NCBI GenBank assembly: GCA_020081605.1
Contig: JAHREC010000013.1
Span: forward strand, 4,154,001-4,218,000
Direction of reading: 5' to 3'
Length of the DNA stretch: 64,000 bases
DNA from: Albifimbria verrucaria
Taxonomy: Eukaryota; Ascomycota; Sordariomycetes; Hypocreales; Stachybotryaceae
Both the position numbers and the translations under genes were made by a program. The notes below the pieces were generated by a model. It worked only from the letters and a program-made list of their open reading frames with translations. It was not told where the DNA came from and did no database searches. This document shows, one piece after another, positions 1-11,719 of this stretch; the first letter of the stretch is position 1, and every line of letters starts with the position of its first letter.

Positions 1-1
1 C

Positions 2-1869
2 GCTGCCGGTCATGACGATTGCCAGGAAAAGATTGACCACTTCGATCTCCGCGTGACGGAACTTGAGAGTCGAATGGAGGAGGTAGAGAAACTGGCGGGC
101 AATGATAATGCCAGCGTTGTTGGCCGGCGCACAGAAAAGCCCGATGATACCGCATCACAGAGCACCGTTTCTGTGGCCACCAGCATCACTAGCCGCGGTG
201 ATCGTTCTCAAGAGCTCTATAGCCAGGTTCAGTCACTTCAAGCCCAGGTTGCCCAACTGCAGTCTGCGTTACCAACTTGGAACCAGCCCTGGGAGGTGGA
301 AGTGGTTTTCTTGCCGTTCCCCTGAAGAAGATATGGCAAAGCATCCATCAGTTCAAGCCCGACACCTCAATTGGCGGAGAAGAGTGGACACAGATGACCG
401 TCAGCTCAGCAACTCTCCGAGCCCAGTCGCCATTCCACAATGAATGGGCTCCTGTAGACCACGATACCGATTGGCTGTTGCCCAAAGCTTGCAGCGATAA
501 GAGCATCTCAGATAAGCGACTCCGCAGCCGTGGCCTCATCAGAGTAGTCTCGGTCAAAGGGCCAGATGCTCGGAGCGTGAACTCAGCCATACACTCCGTC
601 TTCAGTGACGTGTTCCGGGAGATGCAGATGCTGCAACGACCGCAGAATCCTTATCCTCATTTATCAAAATTCCTAGGCTTACAGTCAACCTGGGTGCCAC
701 TACGTAAAATTCACAAAGATTCACGACTTCGATTTCTGAGTCCAGCGGAGATGGTCAGCCCAGCCATGTGGGACGTGCAGTTTCTGCACTCGGTGATGAT
801 GAAGTCGGCGGAACCTAGGTTGTTCGTCACTCATCCAGACGCCTACGTACAGGACCTTCAAGCTTTTGAAATGGGCTGGTCCTGGCAACGAATACGGCAG
901 CTCAACCCAGCAGGTCCGGACGTCACTGAGTCCCAGGAGGTACCTGATGCGGGTCCCCTCGAAGAGCACTGGGCTTGGAATGAACAGATGGATGAGACGC
1001 CAGGATTCCATGGTATCACGAGGCAGACGTCAGTTGAACATCTCGTCTCAACATCACCTCATCTACAGCAAGTCGGCCCCTCTAGTAGCAAAGGTTGGAG
1101 GTCTCCCACACCAACGATGATACGAGGACAGTCTCCAATGCTTAAGGGGCGAAGGGGCTCGCGACCACCAAATATTCGGACTGCCTCGGTGCCCTTGTCA
1201 GTAACCACAAGGTTCTCTCCAATGTCAGGCAGACGTGTAGTCTCAAGCAGCGAGAATCGACGATCTATGCAGGGCATCCTAGCTCCCCAGGCCAACGTCC
1301 TCAAGAGACGCCAAACAAGGTCGCCTAGTTATCACCGCTTCACACCGCGCTGGACAGCCTCACCAAGCCCGATGCCACTGGGCCTCAACGAGTATCAACC
1401 TGCACGTGGGACCACCCTTCGCATACGCGACTCCCACAGCAACGCACCCCTTCAGGAAATCAGACATATTCGGGGCAGCAGCGTGGTACGGAACGCGCCG
1501 GGATATCCATCGGATGAGAACATTAACGACGACTACCCCATGGATGTTTACGAAAATAGCTCGGATGGTCTATATGACGATGACGAAGAATATGAGGAAG
1601 ATGAAAGCGACGACAGCGTCTTGCGGGTGACTCACACCCACGGTGATAACGAGCATGACTCACAACATGCACAGCTGCCTGAGGATGAGCCGTGGCCTGG
1701 TATTGAGGATCCTGATCGGATATCCGACGGCGAGAACGTCGACCCGAGACGAGCTGATCAGCGAAGCGACACGAGCAGCCAGCCGTCTGAATACCCGAGT
1801 ACCCAAGCTCAGTGGCCACCTACTACAAGCACGGAATTCCATATTCATGAGGATGATGACGGGAGATAA
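2..1869 (+). CDS. Conserved-type fungal protein of unknown function, 5' partial, frame broken
   Basis: The reading frame is open from the left edge, so the start lies outside the window. The first ~100 residues are polar with a short heptad-rich coiled coil (the stretch ending SLQAQVAQLQSAL). A folded-looking middle part follows, rich in W and aromatic residues (WNQPWEVEVVFLPFP, then WLLPKACSDK). The last ~250 residues are low complexity: basic/serine-rich, then a D/E-rich acidic stretch near 1570-1610. I do not recognise the family. The first frame ends at a stop at 323-325 while the second frame continues the same protein; adding one C to the C4 run at 319-322 joins them. I infer a sequence error, not a pseudogene. 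The long disordered tail suggests a nuclear or scaffold role, but nothing in it fixes a function. Confidence 0.7.
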
Positions 1870-2679
1870 CAGAGTTAGCTGTACTGTCCCGGCATTGTGA
1901 GATGTCCTAGGTTCGAATGGCTTTCAGTTGGCATGCGAGGTGTATCAAAGGCCATGTAAGACGCCCACCCACCGACGGTGACTTTCTCCTTCTTGTTTTG
2001 TCTTTTGGAATCACCTTCCTCGATTCAACACATATAAACGTTTTCTTTTGTGTTGTCATAAAACCTTGTGGCGCGGCGTTTGGGACGAATACGAACCATG
2101 AAACGATGTGCGACAAGACATGACAGTTCCAAGATGAGGGAATATGAGATTTGGCGAATCATGCGATGAGGAAGGGAGTGGCGAGGATACGCTGAATTGT
2201 TAAGATACGTTATACCCTTCTACGAGTATCATTTGGAGCGAGGAATTGGGCTGGCAGTTTGCGTGGCGGGATACAGATTTCACGTTGTATAGATTATAGC
2301 TGTGTACATCACAGACCTCTCTCCCATATACCAGAGAATCCCATCTTTTACATTACTTCGGACGAAACATGTCACATGGGTTCCACGCACCACAATGAAG
2401 CAAGAGAAATCAATGTTTATTCGGTGTATCCAACCGTTTCATTTCTTTTGATCGTCATCAACGCTCTCCGACTCTAGCGCGGTATAGGGTATCAAATCCG
2501 AACAAAGGAGAGGAAGAAAAAGGCAAAGGCTCTACCGAAAGAACAGCAGTGCAAGCTCCACCAAAGTATAACAAAAAAAAAAAAAAAAACAATATGCAAA
2601 AAAGAATCATCCAGACGCATGTCTCTAGTGAACCTGACTCCGTAGCCAAAACCCAGGCGGTCGGGAGGCGCTCCAAAGG
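1870..2679. other. Intergenic, convergent 3' flanks
   Basis: The 3' ends of the unknown gene and of the VPS62-like gene face each other here. It contains an A17 tract (2573-2589) and a short AT run near 2723. No coding signal seen. Confidence 0.6.
2573..2589. repeat. A17 homopolymer
   Basis: Seventeen consecutive A residues, about 90 bases beyond the 3' end of the VPS62-like gene. It is the longest homopolymer noticed in the window. Its true length is uncertain given the homopolymer errors elsewhere. Confidence 0.9.
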
Positions 2680-4444
2680 CTATGAACCTTGCCCGAACGC
2701 CGTAGGGCTGGAATGCAAAACCATATATATATACTCGATCAGCGTCATGGCTTCAACCTTGTTCTTCAATGGAGACCATGGAGTGCGGTCGAGCTCTCGA
2801 AGCTCTCCAAGGCATTCCTTCTGTAGTCGGAAATCTCGCTGCTCGTAGCTATCCAAAAAGGAAATTCTGAATCCCATGAGGGTTCTGACAGCCCCTGTAT
2901 GTTTAATACCACGTTCCCTTGGGATCCATCTCATGCTTAAGGCGACATCTCTCTGTCTGGCAGATTTTGGACCGTCCCAGTCGCTTGAACTTGAGGCCTC
3001 GCGGCCCGCTAACGTAGTGGTACTGGCCGAAAAAGCGCCACTGCCGAATATCCGCGAGAGCGTAAACTCGGTCCCCCAGCGGCCCTCGAAGTGAAACCAC
3101 GAAGTCGGGGCATTAGGGTTGGAGGCTGCAGGAATGAGGCTCTCAGGCTTTCGCAACGCGCCAAGCTCGTCGTCCTCCTTAGGCGACTCTAGCGTGTAAT
3201 CGTAGTGGTAGGCGTAGTTATTCAGCGCCGGGTCCCAGAGAGGACCCTTGTCGGTCTCGTCCTTGAGCAGATGAAAGGGGAGGATGTAAGGATGCGTGCC
3301 GGGCAAGGCGTACATGGCATGAGAACCAACGGCGGAGTAAATGACTGGGCGGTCGCCAGACTTCTCCACGGCTTCGTACGTGTAAGCCTGGCCACCCTCG
3401 TGCTCAGAGAAGAAGATGCCGCGAGGGACACCATTCTCAAAGCGCATCATGCAATGTTCCCAATCACCGACATGGTTGCCAAATCGTATGCCAAGAACTG
3501 TTTGCCCGAGGTTGTATGAGTAGAAGAAGAACCAGAATGCATCAAGAACGCCAGAGCCCTTGTCCACTAGTACAAGCACCGCAGGGCCTTGGAGTAGCCA
3601 TCGGCGTTGGGCTTGTGGCCGTGATCAGCAGACGGAGGTTTGTTGTCGCGACGCTGCGATTGAAAGCGAAGCAGGCGAGGGTCGGCGATGCGATGTAGAG
3701 GGTGCTTCTTGTCCACATCGTACCACGTCGTTGGCTCACTGATACGTCCTCCGCCACTGGGCCTACCTTGCGACCACTTGTCGTCGCCTCGGTCCGGGTC
3801 CTCTGGGAAAGCGTTGGGTACGTTGTAGTGGCTATGCAGCCATTCGGGACGAGACTCGACATCATCGTTGCTGCGCAACGTTACGACACCGTCGTTTCCG
3901 TTAAGCTTGTGGAGATTGTGAAGAGTCCAAGGCTCCGTGCCATTGAGGTTCTTGTCCTCCAAGTAAGGGGTCATATGTTCAAGGTGTTCCTGAATGTCGG
4001 AAGGCCAGAACTGCTCGCCAGAGTAGAGATGGACAAGAGGCGCATACTTGAGAACGTAATCCGGTACATCCTTGAGGACCCGACGGCGCTCCTGAACGTT
4101 CCTCTTCTTGTTGGGCTTGCGCGGGGCTGGTCAGCGTCCCACGAACGCTTGCTGAGTTGCCTGATCTCCTGCCATTCTATCCAACGCAGCTCCTCCTCCG
4201 TCTTGTTACCGGCGGACGGCAGCGCGGCGGGATCGCCCCGAAGGTGGTGTACACCGCACAGGCTGACCCATCGGCATAACTGGCGATCTAGGAAGTACGG
4301 GCTGCTGTTGACCCAGCGGCGGTCGCGGATACGCCTCGCTTCGTTGGGCTTGGTCGGGTCGAGGACCTTGGGGAGCAGCCAGGCACAGAAGCTGAATGTG
4401 AAGAAGATACAGAGGAAGACGGTGGTGCGGCGCAAGCAGTACAT
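2680..4444 (-). CDS. VPS62: Vacuolar protein sorting-associated protein 62-like (VPS62/DUF946)
   Basis: The protein is about 588 residues after frame repair. It starts with a hydrophobic signal-anchor (MYCLRRTTVFLCIFFTF). The VPS62-type domain follows, with blocks such as YAPLVHLYSGEQFWPSDIQ, NHVGDWEHCM and YSAVGSHAMYALPGTHPY. In yeast the family is linked to cytoplasm-to-vacuole sorting; its biochemical activity is unknown. Two frame breaks separate the three open segments. Each is restored by one extra C on the coding strand: at the C4 run matching plus positions 4123-4126 and the C3 run at 3584-3586. After repair the length is a whole number of codons and family-conserved residues continue across both joints. 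No intron is needed. Upstream lies a GC-rich 2.4-kb intergenic region. Confidence 0.88.
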
Positions 4445-6845
4445 GGTTTCGGTTGGGGCGGTGGCCGGCGACTAGCGCTCGAGCCGTGAAGCGAGAGACC
4501 TTGGCGATTGAGGTCTTGGTAGGAGACGGGCTGGGCGAATGTCTACGGCCAAGGGCGCAGAAGACAAGCCGGACTCGTCGTGCCCGAGACCGGAGTGATA
4601 GAGGGACTGATGCCGGTGGGAGGGGCAGCAAGGAAGAGGATGCGGAGGGAGAAAGAGGAGGGAAGGGGAGGGGGACGTAGAGGCACGGCGGATGGGATAG
4701 ACCAGCTATAAGAGCATCGCGAACCAGGCCTTTGCTTCTCACAACGCCGCCGGCGGTCATGGGGTGGAGGAGTAGAAGAGGGAGACTGGGGAGAGAGAGG
4801 CGTGAGGACGAGTCGAGGCGTGGTGCCAAAAGGACGGGTACGAAGCCCATGTACCTTGCCTTGCCCAGAGTAGAGCACAATCCATGGTCCGTCTTGTACT
4901 ACCCTACCTACCTACGGTACGCTACCAGATCCGCTTACCTGGCCCACGCGCTTCAGGGCCCAGAAAAAAAGCCAAGGGGTGCACAGGCACACATGCAGGT
5001 GCAGGGCGCAAGTGCGGGTGCTTCCACGGCCAGGGCCACGTACCTGTACGGGCTGGACCTGTATCTTTCAGGGGTTCTACGCGCTGTTTTGGCGCAGGCA
5101 CCGGGGCCTGAGCTACCAGCCCAGCAGGTACCGCGGCACTCACCGAAACAACCTCCTCCAAACAGACCGCTGAGCCCCAAAGGCCAACCCCGCAGCCGGA
5201 TTGGTCTAGACGCTGCGGGATCAACAGTTGAGTCTGCCAGGTACTTGGCAGCAGTTAAGCATTTGGAAAGTGCAGAAAGAGAAGGAAAAAGCATTGCGGC
5301 TGTTGGTTGGGATACGATTCCGTCTTCGCTCAGCCGCTCTTCTCTCATGCAACGTCTCCTTTCTCTCTCTCTCGGCCTCAACACGGTATCTGCGCCACGG
5401 CTGAAGCAATCGCCAACTCACCCAGGTTTTGGCTTGCATTGTCCCCATTCTCCATCCCCATTCCGCTCAGAACCCTGGACATGCAAACCGTCAGCCCGTC
5501 TAGCGTGATCCCCTAGTGTTCTTCTCCTCCTCTCCTCGCACACGTACAGCATCTGTACCCTGAACAGGTCCCAAACAGGCATGAACTTCAAAGGGGCGCT
5601 GCATCGCCCCAATGCCAATAGCCGTGCGTCTGGCGTACCGTACCGTATTTTGTGGATAAACTGTCTCTAAAAACGACTGGCCCGGATAGCCCTCTGCCGT
5701 GATGCTTCTGAAGACGTGTGCGGGTTGCGTGGCCACCCCAACTTGGACCGCCAATCTTCGACATCTAAACGCAGGTGGCTTGCGATGCGACTCTTCCTTG
5801 GAACCAACACTGGGGCCGGAAATTATAGAAATTTTCCGGCATCATCAGTATACGCCGGAATGTTGGTACCGTACGCCATGGCCATTCATAGCAGTGCATC
5901 AACGACTGTAACTAGTCCGCCCCATGTTTCTTATTTTCTCCTTTCAACTAAATATACGGCTGGGATCTTCTTCTTAGAGCTAACCCTCCCTGAATTTCTC
6001 CTTCGAAACACACACACCATGGTCTGACGGGTTGACACACATCCTTCCACATAAAGATCAGACATGCAAGCCACTCAAGATTCATGAGGCTGATTCTGAC
6101 GGTGGGGAGAGGGGGCGCTCACATCACCCAAACCTTTCTTGACATGGTCAGAATAATCTCAACTAAGAGAAGCCCCTTAAACATGACATTCGCCCACGCC
6201 CAACCGGTCGCTTCAGGCTGGCCCCGTGTCTAAAATTGTCCACTCGAAGCCCTTGGGTTACTCATGTGGCTCTTTCTATTCAACTGAGTCGCCCCAAACA
6301 GCACGGGGTCAAGACGGCGGCTCCATACTAAACGAGATGACGAACCACCATCGTCTTGGCCACCACATGGCGTCGTAACGCCCGATTAACTCTTAGCGCA
6401 AGGCTGTCGCTGGTCCCTTGTTCGTGGATCTCTTCTCCCGATATCCCTCACACCAACTTGAAGAGCCGGCCATTTCCCGGCCGCTTAGGACACAGCCAAT
6501 CGCAGTCTGCCTAACTGTGTCGTGGCCCAGCAATACCTTCTCGGTTGGCTACTATCGCCTGGTCATTTGCATTGTCTCTTGTTTTCTTGCATCTCCAAAT
6601 CTGCAACCGTGCCATGGTCATAATTGATATCCCGTGTTTTTCGTGCGCGTGTGATACAATGGCGGCAAATCCTAGAGGCGGGCGGCAACTCGTGACCCTG
6701 GCCCATGCAGTAAAGGCCACACCGTAAACCTGGTCGATTCTAAATCCTGAATTCATGCATGCGCAAGACGCCAAAGTCAACAAGCAGTTTCGACTTGGTG
6801 TTGCCATCTCGATGCAACTGGGAGGTGCGCTTGAAGATCACCATG
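4445..6845. other. Intergenic region between VPS62-like and TFIIIC genes
   Basis: About 2.4 kb holding the VPS62 promoter on its left and the 3' flank of the TFIIIC gene on its right. The left part is GC-rich and carries GTAC-rich motifs (4911-4920, 5634-5647, 5865-5874). A 258-codon plus-strand open frame at 4732-5508 shows no recognisable protein features and is treated as chance. The rest shows nothing recognisable. Confidence 0.5.
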
Positions 6846-8168
6846 TCAATCTGCCATGGTCACGTCTTCATCGCTTTCGATACGCTCGTCAGCAGTCCTT
6901 GAAACAGGATCCAACTCCTCGTCCTCGTCCTCTTCCTCATCATCCTCGCTCTGACCACCTTCCGCTATGGTTTGATTTCTGTTTTGGTAGAGGTCTTCCC
7001 ATCTGTGTGGCGTTGGTGTCGATAACGAATCAGGCTCCACTGTAGACATGTCATCGTCAAGGCCTGCAACCTGGCCATCACTCCTCTTGCCCCGGCCTCG
7101 AGGCCTTCCAACCCGTCGACGACTGACTCTTGCCTGCTCTTCTATGCCAGAGGCCATTTTCCGCCTGCGAGGCTTGGCATCAGGATCTTTGTTATCCTTG
7201 AAATTCTTGCCCTTGCCGTCCCTAGCGTATACAGTAACGTGATCTGTCTCGCCTCGTTTCTTCTTGAGCGCCATAAGATTTTCCAAAACCGTGTCTGTTG
7301 AGCCCGTTCACCTGTCTTATCCTTGCCTGTAGGAATCCTGATATTCCATTGCTGTCGGATTGGCGCCAGTGCGTCTTCCGCAGGAACTTTAGGTTTCAGT
7401 ATTCTTTCGGTCGTCAAGATTCGTGAAGAGCTTGCTGCTAGCAGGTCGACTTCACCTGGTAGGTTTCGAAGGGCAGGCAACGGGAGGGGGTCGTCTTCCT
7501 CTCGGTTCGCTAAGATGGCTTCTGTCCCAATCACTTCCGCCCATTGCCCTTCGAATACTCGCCCCGATAAGATATCAGGGGCCTATGGGAATGAAGCTCC
7601 ATGATCTGGATGTCCTCTGTCGGAACGGCTTCCTTCTCCTGATGTTCATCCTTGTCTTGTGCTTCTCCGTTTCGTGGGCTCTTTTGTGTAGTCGCAACCT
7701 GCTTCTCGACTGTCTTGCTCGCAGGTTTAGCACCTAGCAGCCGTGGGTCTATGTCGCCCGCATCGTCAGGCACGGCATCGTCCGCTTCAGGTTCTGGCAG
7801 CGGCTCGTCGTCGTCATCCTGGTCCGCGTGGCCGCGCTCCGCGGTGGGAATGGTTTGACCTTCTTGTTCGGGTTGCTGGTCAAGCCAGTTCTTGTAGTAG
7901 CCGCCGCGACTATGGTAGTGGACCTTGTTTGCCTTCTCTTTGAATTCTGGGTAGGAAAGCTCAATGGTGAGGTAGTAGGTCTGGCCGGGCTGTCAGTACA
8001 CGACGGGCCACCATGTGGACTGGTCAAACAGACCTCTGTTTCTGTCGTGGAATATTCGTACTCCCATTCGTCTTGGTCGTCTCTTCCCATCGACTGCAGT
8101 TCGTCAACAGGGAGCGCTCTCAACTCGCCCTCTGCCTCCGGCGCTGGGTGTTCCACCGGGGTCGCCAT
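6846..8168 (-). CDS. TFIIIC subunit with triple-barrel domain (TFIIIC_sub6 family)
   Basis: About 423 residues. The N-terminus has the family hallmark EWEYEYSTTETE followed by TYYLTIELSYPEF. A second block, LISYRGEVFEGQWAEVIGTE, completes the triple-barrel domain shared by yeast Tfc7, S. pombe Sfc7 and human GTF3C6. The domain is interrupted by a 53-nt intron (plus 7981-8033; gtctgt donor, tactgac branch, ggccag acceptor). The C-terminal third is basic with an AT-hook-like GRPRGRGKR, then an acidic tail. TFIIIC binds tRNA and 5S gene internal promoters and recruits TFIIIB for RNA polymerase III. Two frame breaks each need one extra base: near plus 7556-7560 and at a T run on the coding strand (plus 7285-7288). 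It is divergently transcribed from HIS7. Confidence 0.85.
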
Positions 8169-8668
8169 CTCAGCGGTTGGGTCGGCGGAATGCGAGGCTT
8201 CCCGTGAATTGCGGTCGCAGCATTTACTTTTATTTTCGTGCGTGCATAAAGGTTAATCGCAACCCATTGAGGCGATCGCAGCCTAAGGATCGCTGCTGTC
8301 AAGGGTGGTGAAGGTTGGCCAGCGGTGATGTCGCCAAAATATAAATATACAAAAGAGTTGATTGCCTGTTTGGGAACGAAGCAAGTCGGTCAGCGATGGC
8401 ATTACAGGGATCAGGCGGGGCAATTTGAACTGGGTTGGGCTTGCCCTGCTGTCGCAACGCCGCAATCGAGCCCGTTTCTCGATAAGTCCACCAAAAGGCT
8501 TTGACTCACAGCCCATAGCCCTTCGCTTCTTCCAGTGACATGCTGCTGTGCTCTTCCAGATCTGCCCAGTCTTCATAGCAGTGCCTCGCGACGCACAACA
8601 CGCCCTCTTCCATCCCGAACTTCGCTCCTTTCCCTCTCTGAACCTGTGTTGGCCAAACGCGGGCCAAG
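8169..8668. promoter_or_regulatory. Bidirectional intergenic region TFIIIC subunit / HIS7
   Basis: 500 bases separate the two divergent start codons. A perfect TGACTCA lies at 8502-8508, closer to HIS7. It presumably contains both promoters; no other site is called. Confidence 0.6.
8502..8508. promoter_or_regulatory. TGACTCA element (CPC1/GCN4-type)
   Basis: An exact palindromic TGACTCA about 160 bases upstream of the HIS7 start codon. In ascomycetes this is the binding consensus of the Gcn4/CPC-1/CpcA bZIP activator, which induces amino-acid biosynthesis genes on starvation. Position and neighbouring gene fit that role. Binding itself is inferred. Confidence 0.65.
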
Positions 8669-10377
8669 ATGCCCACCGTTCATCTGTTGGACTATGTTGC
8701 GGGCAACATCAGGAGCCTGGTAAACGCCATTGAGAAGCTGGGCTATGAAGTAGAATGGGTCAAGACGCCTGAAGATGTCCCCAAGGCAGAGGTACTGCCC
8801 CTTTGCAACCGCCTCGCGATTCTGCGCACAATCTTCTCGTGATGCTGACCCCTGCAGAAACTTATTCTTCCTGGAGTCGGCCACTTCGGCCACTGCCTGA
8901 CCCAGCTGTCCCAAGCAAACTATCTGCCGGCGATCCGGAAACACATCGATTCCGGCAAGCCGTTCATGGCGATATGTGTCGGCCTTCAGGCGCTTTTCGA
9001 AGGCTCTGTCGAGGATCCAGACGTTCCTGGTCTTGGCTTCATCAAGGGCTCGCTTGGCCGCTTCGACGACAGCGCAAAGGCTGTACCACACATCGGCTGG
9101 AACAGTGCCAATACTGCGGGCCGACCCATGTACGACCTCCGACCGGACTCCAAGTACTACTACGTCCATACATACCGGTTCCCCTACATCAAGGGCGAGC
9201 TCGAGGCCCAAGGGTGGACCATTGCGACGGGCACCTACGGCAGCGAAACCTTTGTTGGTGCCGTCGCCAAAGGCAACGTTTATGCCACACAGTTCCACCC
9301 CGAAAAGTCCGGTGTCGCTGGTCTGAGGACTCTCAAGGCCTTCCTTACAGGCGAGGGCGCAAAGAGCCTCCTCGCTGACCCTGCCAGTAACCTTCCTGAC
9401 GTCAACTTCAAGGATGCCCTGACACGTCGAGTTATTGCATGCCTTGATGTCCGGGCCAACGACCAGGGTGATCTTGTCGTCACCAAGGGTGATCAGTACG
9501 ATGTTCGTGAAAAGGGTTCTGACCGCAACGTTCGCAACCTGGGCAAACCCGTGGAGCTCGCCAAGCGATATTATGAGGAAGGCGCAGACGAAGTCACCTT
9601 CCTCAACATCACATCCTTCCGAGACTGCCCGCTGGCCGACCTGCCTATGCTCGAGATTCTGCGGCAGACGTCACGTACCGTGTTTGTGCCCCTGACCGTC
9701 GGTGGTGGCATTCGTGACACAGTCGATACGGACGGCACCAAGGTGTCAGCTTTGGAGATTGCCACCATGTACTTCAAGTCTGGTGCCGACAAGGTCTCTA
9801 TCGGCTCTGACGCCGTTCTCGCTGCTGAGGAGTACTATTCCTTAGGCCAGAAGCTCTTCGGCAACACTGCCATTGAGCAGATCTCGCGCGCCTACGGTAA
9901 CCAGGCCGTTGTAGTCAGCGTTGACCCCAAGCGTGTCTACGTCCCCAAACCCGACGCAACACGCCACAAGCTCGTTAACACAAAGTTCCCGGGTCCCAAG
10001 GGCGAAGCCTATTGTTGGTACGCGTGTACTATCAAGGGCGGTCGTGAAACCCGTGACATGGATGTCGTCGAGCTTGTTCAGGCCGTCGAGGCTATGGGTG
10101 CCGGCGAGATTCTGCTCAACTGCATCGACAAGGATGGCACCAACAGCGGATTTGATCTGGAGCTGATTGAGCAGGTCAAGAGCGCCATCAAGATCCCTGT
10201 GATTGCATCCAGCGGTGCTGGTAATCCAGGCCACTTTGAGGAGGTCTTCAACAACACGCGAACAGACGCGGCGTTGGGAGCTGGCATGTTCCACCGCGGG
10301 AGTACACGGTTAAGCAGGTCAAGGACTTTTTACAGGAAAAGGGACTCAGCGTACGGCAATTTGAGGGATCTCTTTAA
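8669..10377 (+). CDS. HIS7: Imidazole glycerol phosphate synthase HisHF, bifunctional
   Basis: About 547 residues. Exon 1 (8669-8791) begins [18 protein letters not shown] 66-nt intron (8792-8857; gtactg...ctgcag) follows, then a long exon. The N-terminal glutamine amidotransferase domain shows the PGVGHFG turn, the nucleophile Cys in FMAICVGLQ and the His/Glu pair in HPEKSG. The C-terminal (beta/alpha)8 cyclase starts at [11 protein letters not shown]. Ammonia from glutamine is channelled to PRFAR, giving imidazole glycerol phosphate and AICAR, which links histidine and purine synthesis. The frame breaks 25 codons before the end at a G run (10298-10300). One added G restores the family C-terminus, ending QFEGSL with stop at 10375-10377. 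Without it the frame runs on into the downstream AT repeat. Confidence 0.95.
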
Positions 10378-10744
10378 GGGAAATATATATATATATATAT
10401 ATATTGGAATAGACAAAAATAATAGATCAAACGACTTCAGAACGTTCCACAAATTTTCCATTTCAACTAAGGCTAGCAACGGCATCCAACTCCACACCGT
10501 GAAGCTGCTCCTTGAGTGACTTGTAAATGTAGGAATAAAGCTTTGCATAATCAGGAACATAAGAAAACATCGCGAGTAAACGCCTGATGCTACCCGGCTC
10601 CTTGTGCAAAGAAACAACCAGTAAAAAGGAGTGCAACTGAACTATGACTCATGCAAAAACAGCACTTCAGATGCGTAGTTAACGTGAAGAGCATGTAAAG
10701 AAAGCCCTCCTCCGGAAGCAGCGAAGAAATGAAGTAAGAGGTCT
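10378..10744. other. Convergent 3' region HIS7 / antizyme
   Basis: 367 bases between two convergent stop codons. It starts with an (AT)11 microsatellite just after the HIS7 stop. No gene seen. Confidence 0.6.
10383..10404. repeat. (AT)11 microsatellite
   Basis: Eleven perfect AT units, six bases beyond the HIS7 stop codon and so probably in its 3' UTR. Confidence 0.9.
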
Positions 10745-11719
10745 TTACACCTCCATGCCCATGAAAACCCACTGGTTGCTAGTGACATCGAGGTCATGTG
10801 CCCAATGGTCAAGGGTTGTCAACTCAAAGCCGACCCATTGCAGACTCTTGGTCAGTTCGAGCGCCTCTTCCGAGGGATGCGTCGATCAATGCAAGTGACA
10901 ATGCGGGAACAGTCCAGAGGACCATCGGCAAGTTCGATGAGAGCCATGAGACTGGATGAGATTATGTGTTAGCCACGTTGGATATTTCAATGGGTAAAAG
11001 CATGAATGCTGCAGTGACTTACGCTCTCTTTAGGTCTCTACCCAAAACGCCTTCAATATCGAAAAAGACAAAGAGGGTTTTCTCCTCTCCATCATTCGCG
11101 ACGAAGGCGCGGAAGCTCGCCCTGCCAGCATAATCCCAGACCTCTAGCCAGGCGTCAATGTCAAAGCTTGGAGGCTTGACTTCGTTGCCATGACGAGAAT
11201 GCTGGGCCAAGAACTGGTCTTCAGGTGGCGGCGTGTGCATATAAGCAGCTGACAGGCCGGAGCCATGCATCGGCGGGTTCCTCTCACCCAGAAAAACCGC
11301 CTTCATGGACTCGCAGAAGAATCTCTCACAATCTTCCCTGATCGAGCGTGCTGCCCCCTCGCCGGCCCAGGCGGCGGCCTGGGATCTCGCGCTTCTTGTT
11401 CTTGGGCAGAAGAGCGAGTTCGTTTGACGAGGTTAATGCGGCGAGGGGGCTTGTAGGAGGGATGGAAGGCCTGAGGAAGGGACCTCAGGAATACCACTCG
11501 GCCCCTGAAGGAAGAAGAATGTTAGCAGAGGGTTGGGAAGAGGTAGCGATGCGGCTCGGCTGTGAACATACCTAGAACCCCGGTAGTGCAGTAGTGCAGG
11601 CCCTTGAGCCCGCCGGTAGAGTCGACAAGGTAGCAGGAGGAGAGGACGTTGACCTGGTGGACAACGGCGTCGCCGTAATTCCTACTACTATTATTACTTT
11701 GGTTACTAATTTGCGCCAT
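10745..11719 (-). CDS. OAZ1: Ornithine decarboxylase antizyme, programmed +1 frameshift
   Basis: Antizyme binds ornithine decarboxylase, targets it to the proteasome without ubiquitin, and inhibits polyamine uptake. ORF1 starts at 11719 (MAQISNQSNNSS). After a 67-nt intron (plus 11505-11571) it ends in GAEWYS at codons TCC TGA (plus 11485-11490). The +1 frame continues EVPSSGLPSPPTSP, as in other fungal antizymes. The conserved domain follows: ERFFCESMKAVFLGERN, WLEVWDYAG, LFVFFDIE. A second intron is at 10952-11022 (gtaagt...tccag). The C-terminus ends NQWVFMGMEV. Besides the programmed shift, at least three further breaks look like base under-calls: C run at plus 11459-11461, C/G run at 11354-11358 (two bases), and near 10864-10868. 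Full length is therefore approximate. Polyamines are expected to raise shift efficiency. Confidence 0.88.
11485..11490 (-). promoter_or_regulatory. Antizyme +1 ribosomal frameshift site TCC-TGA
   Basis: On the minus strand ORF1 ends TGG TAT TCC TGA G. Reading TCC and then skipping T continues in frame as GAG GTC CCT, giving the conserved VPSSGLP segment. TCC-TGA is the shift site known from animal antizymes and S. pombe. This stop is kept as real because it sits exactly where the family shifts and the shift is +1. Confidence 0.85.

Noticed and set aside
1895..1925. TAGGTTCGAATGG resembling a tRNA B box
   Set aside because: It overlaps the end of a coding gene and no cloverleaf can be drawn.
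4732..5508. 258-codon open frame, plus strand
   Set aside because: GC-rich sequence with no hydrophobic core pattern, family motif or intron structure; probably chance in the VPS62 promoter region.
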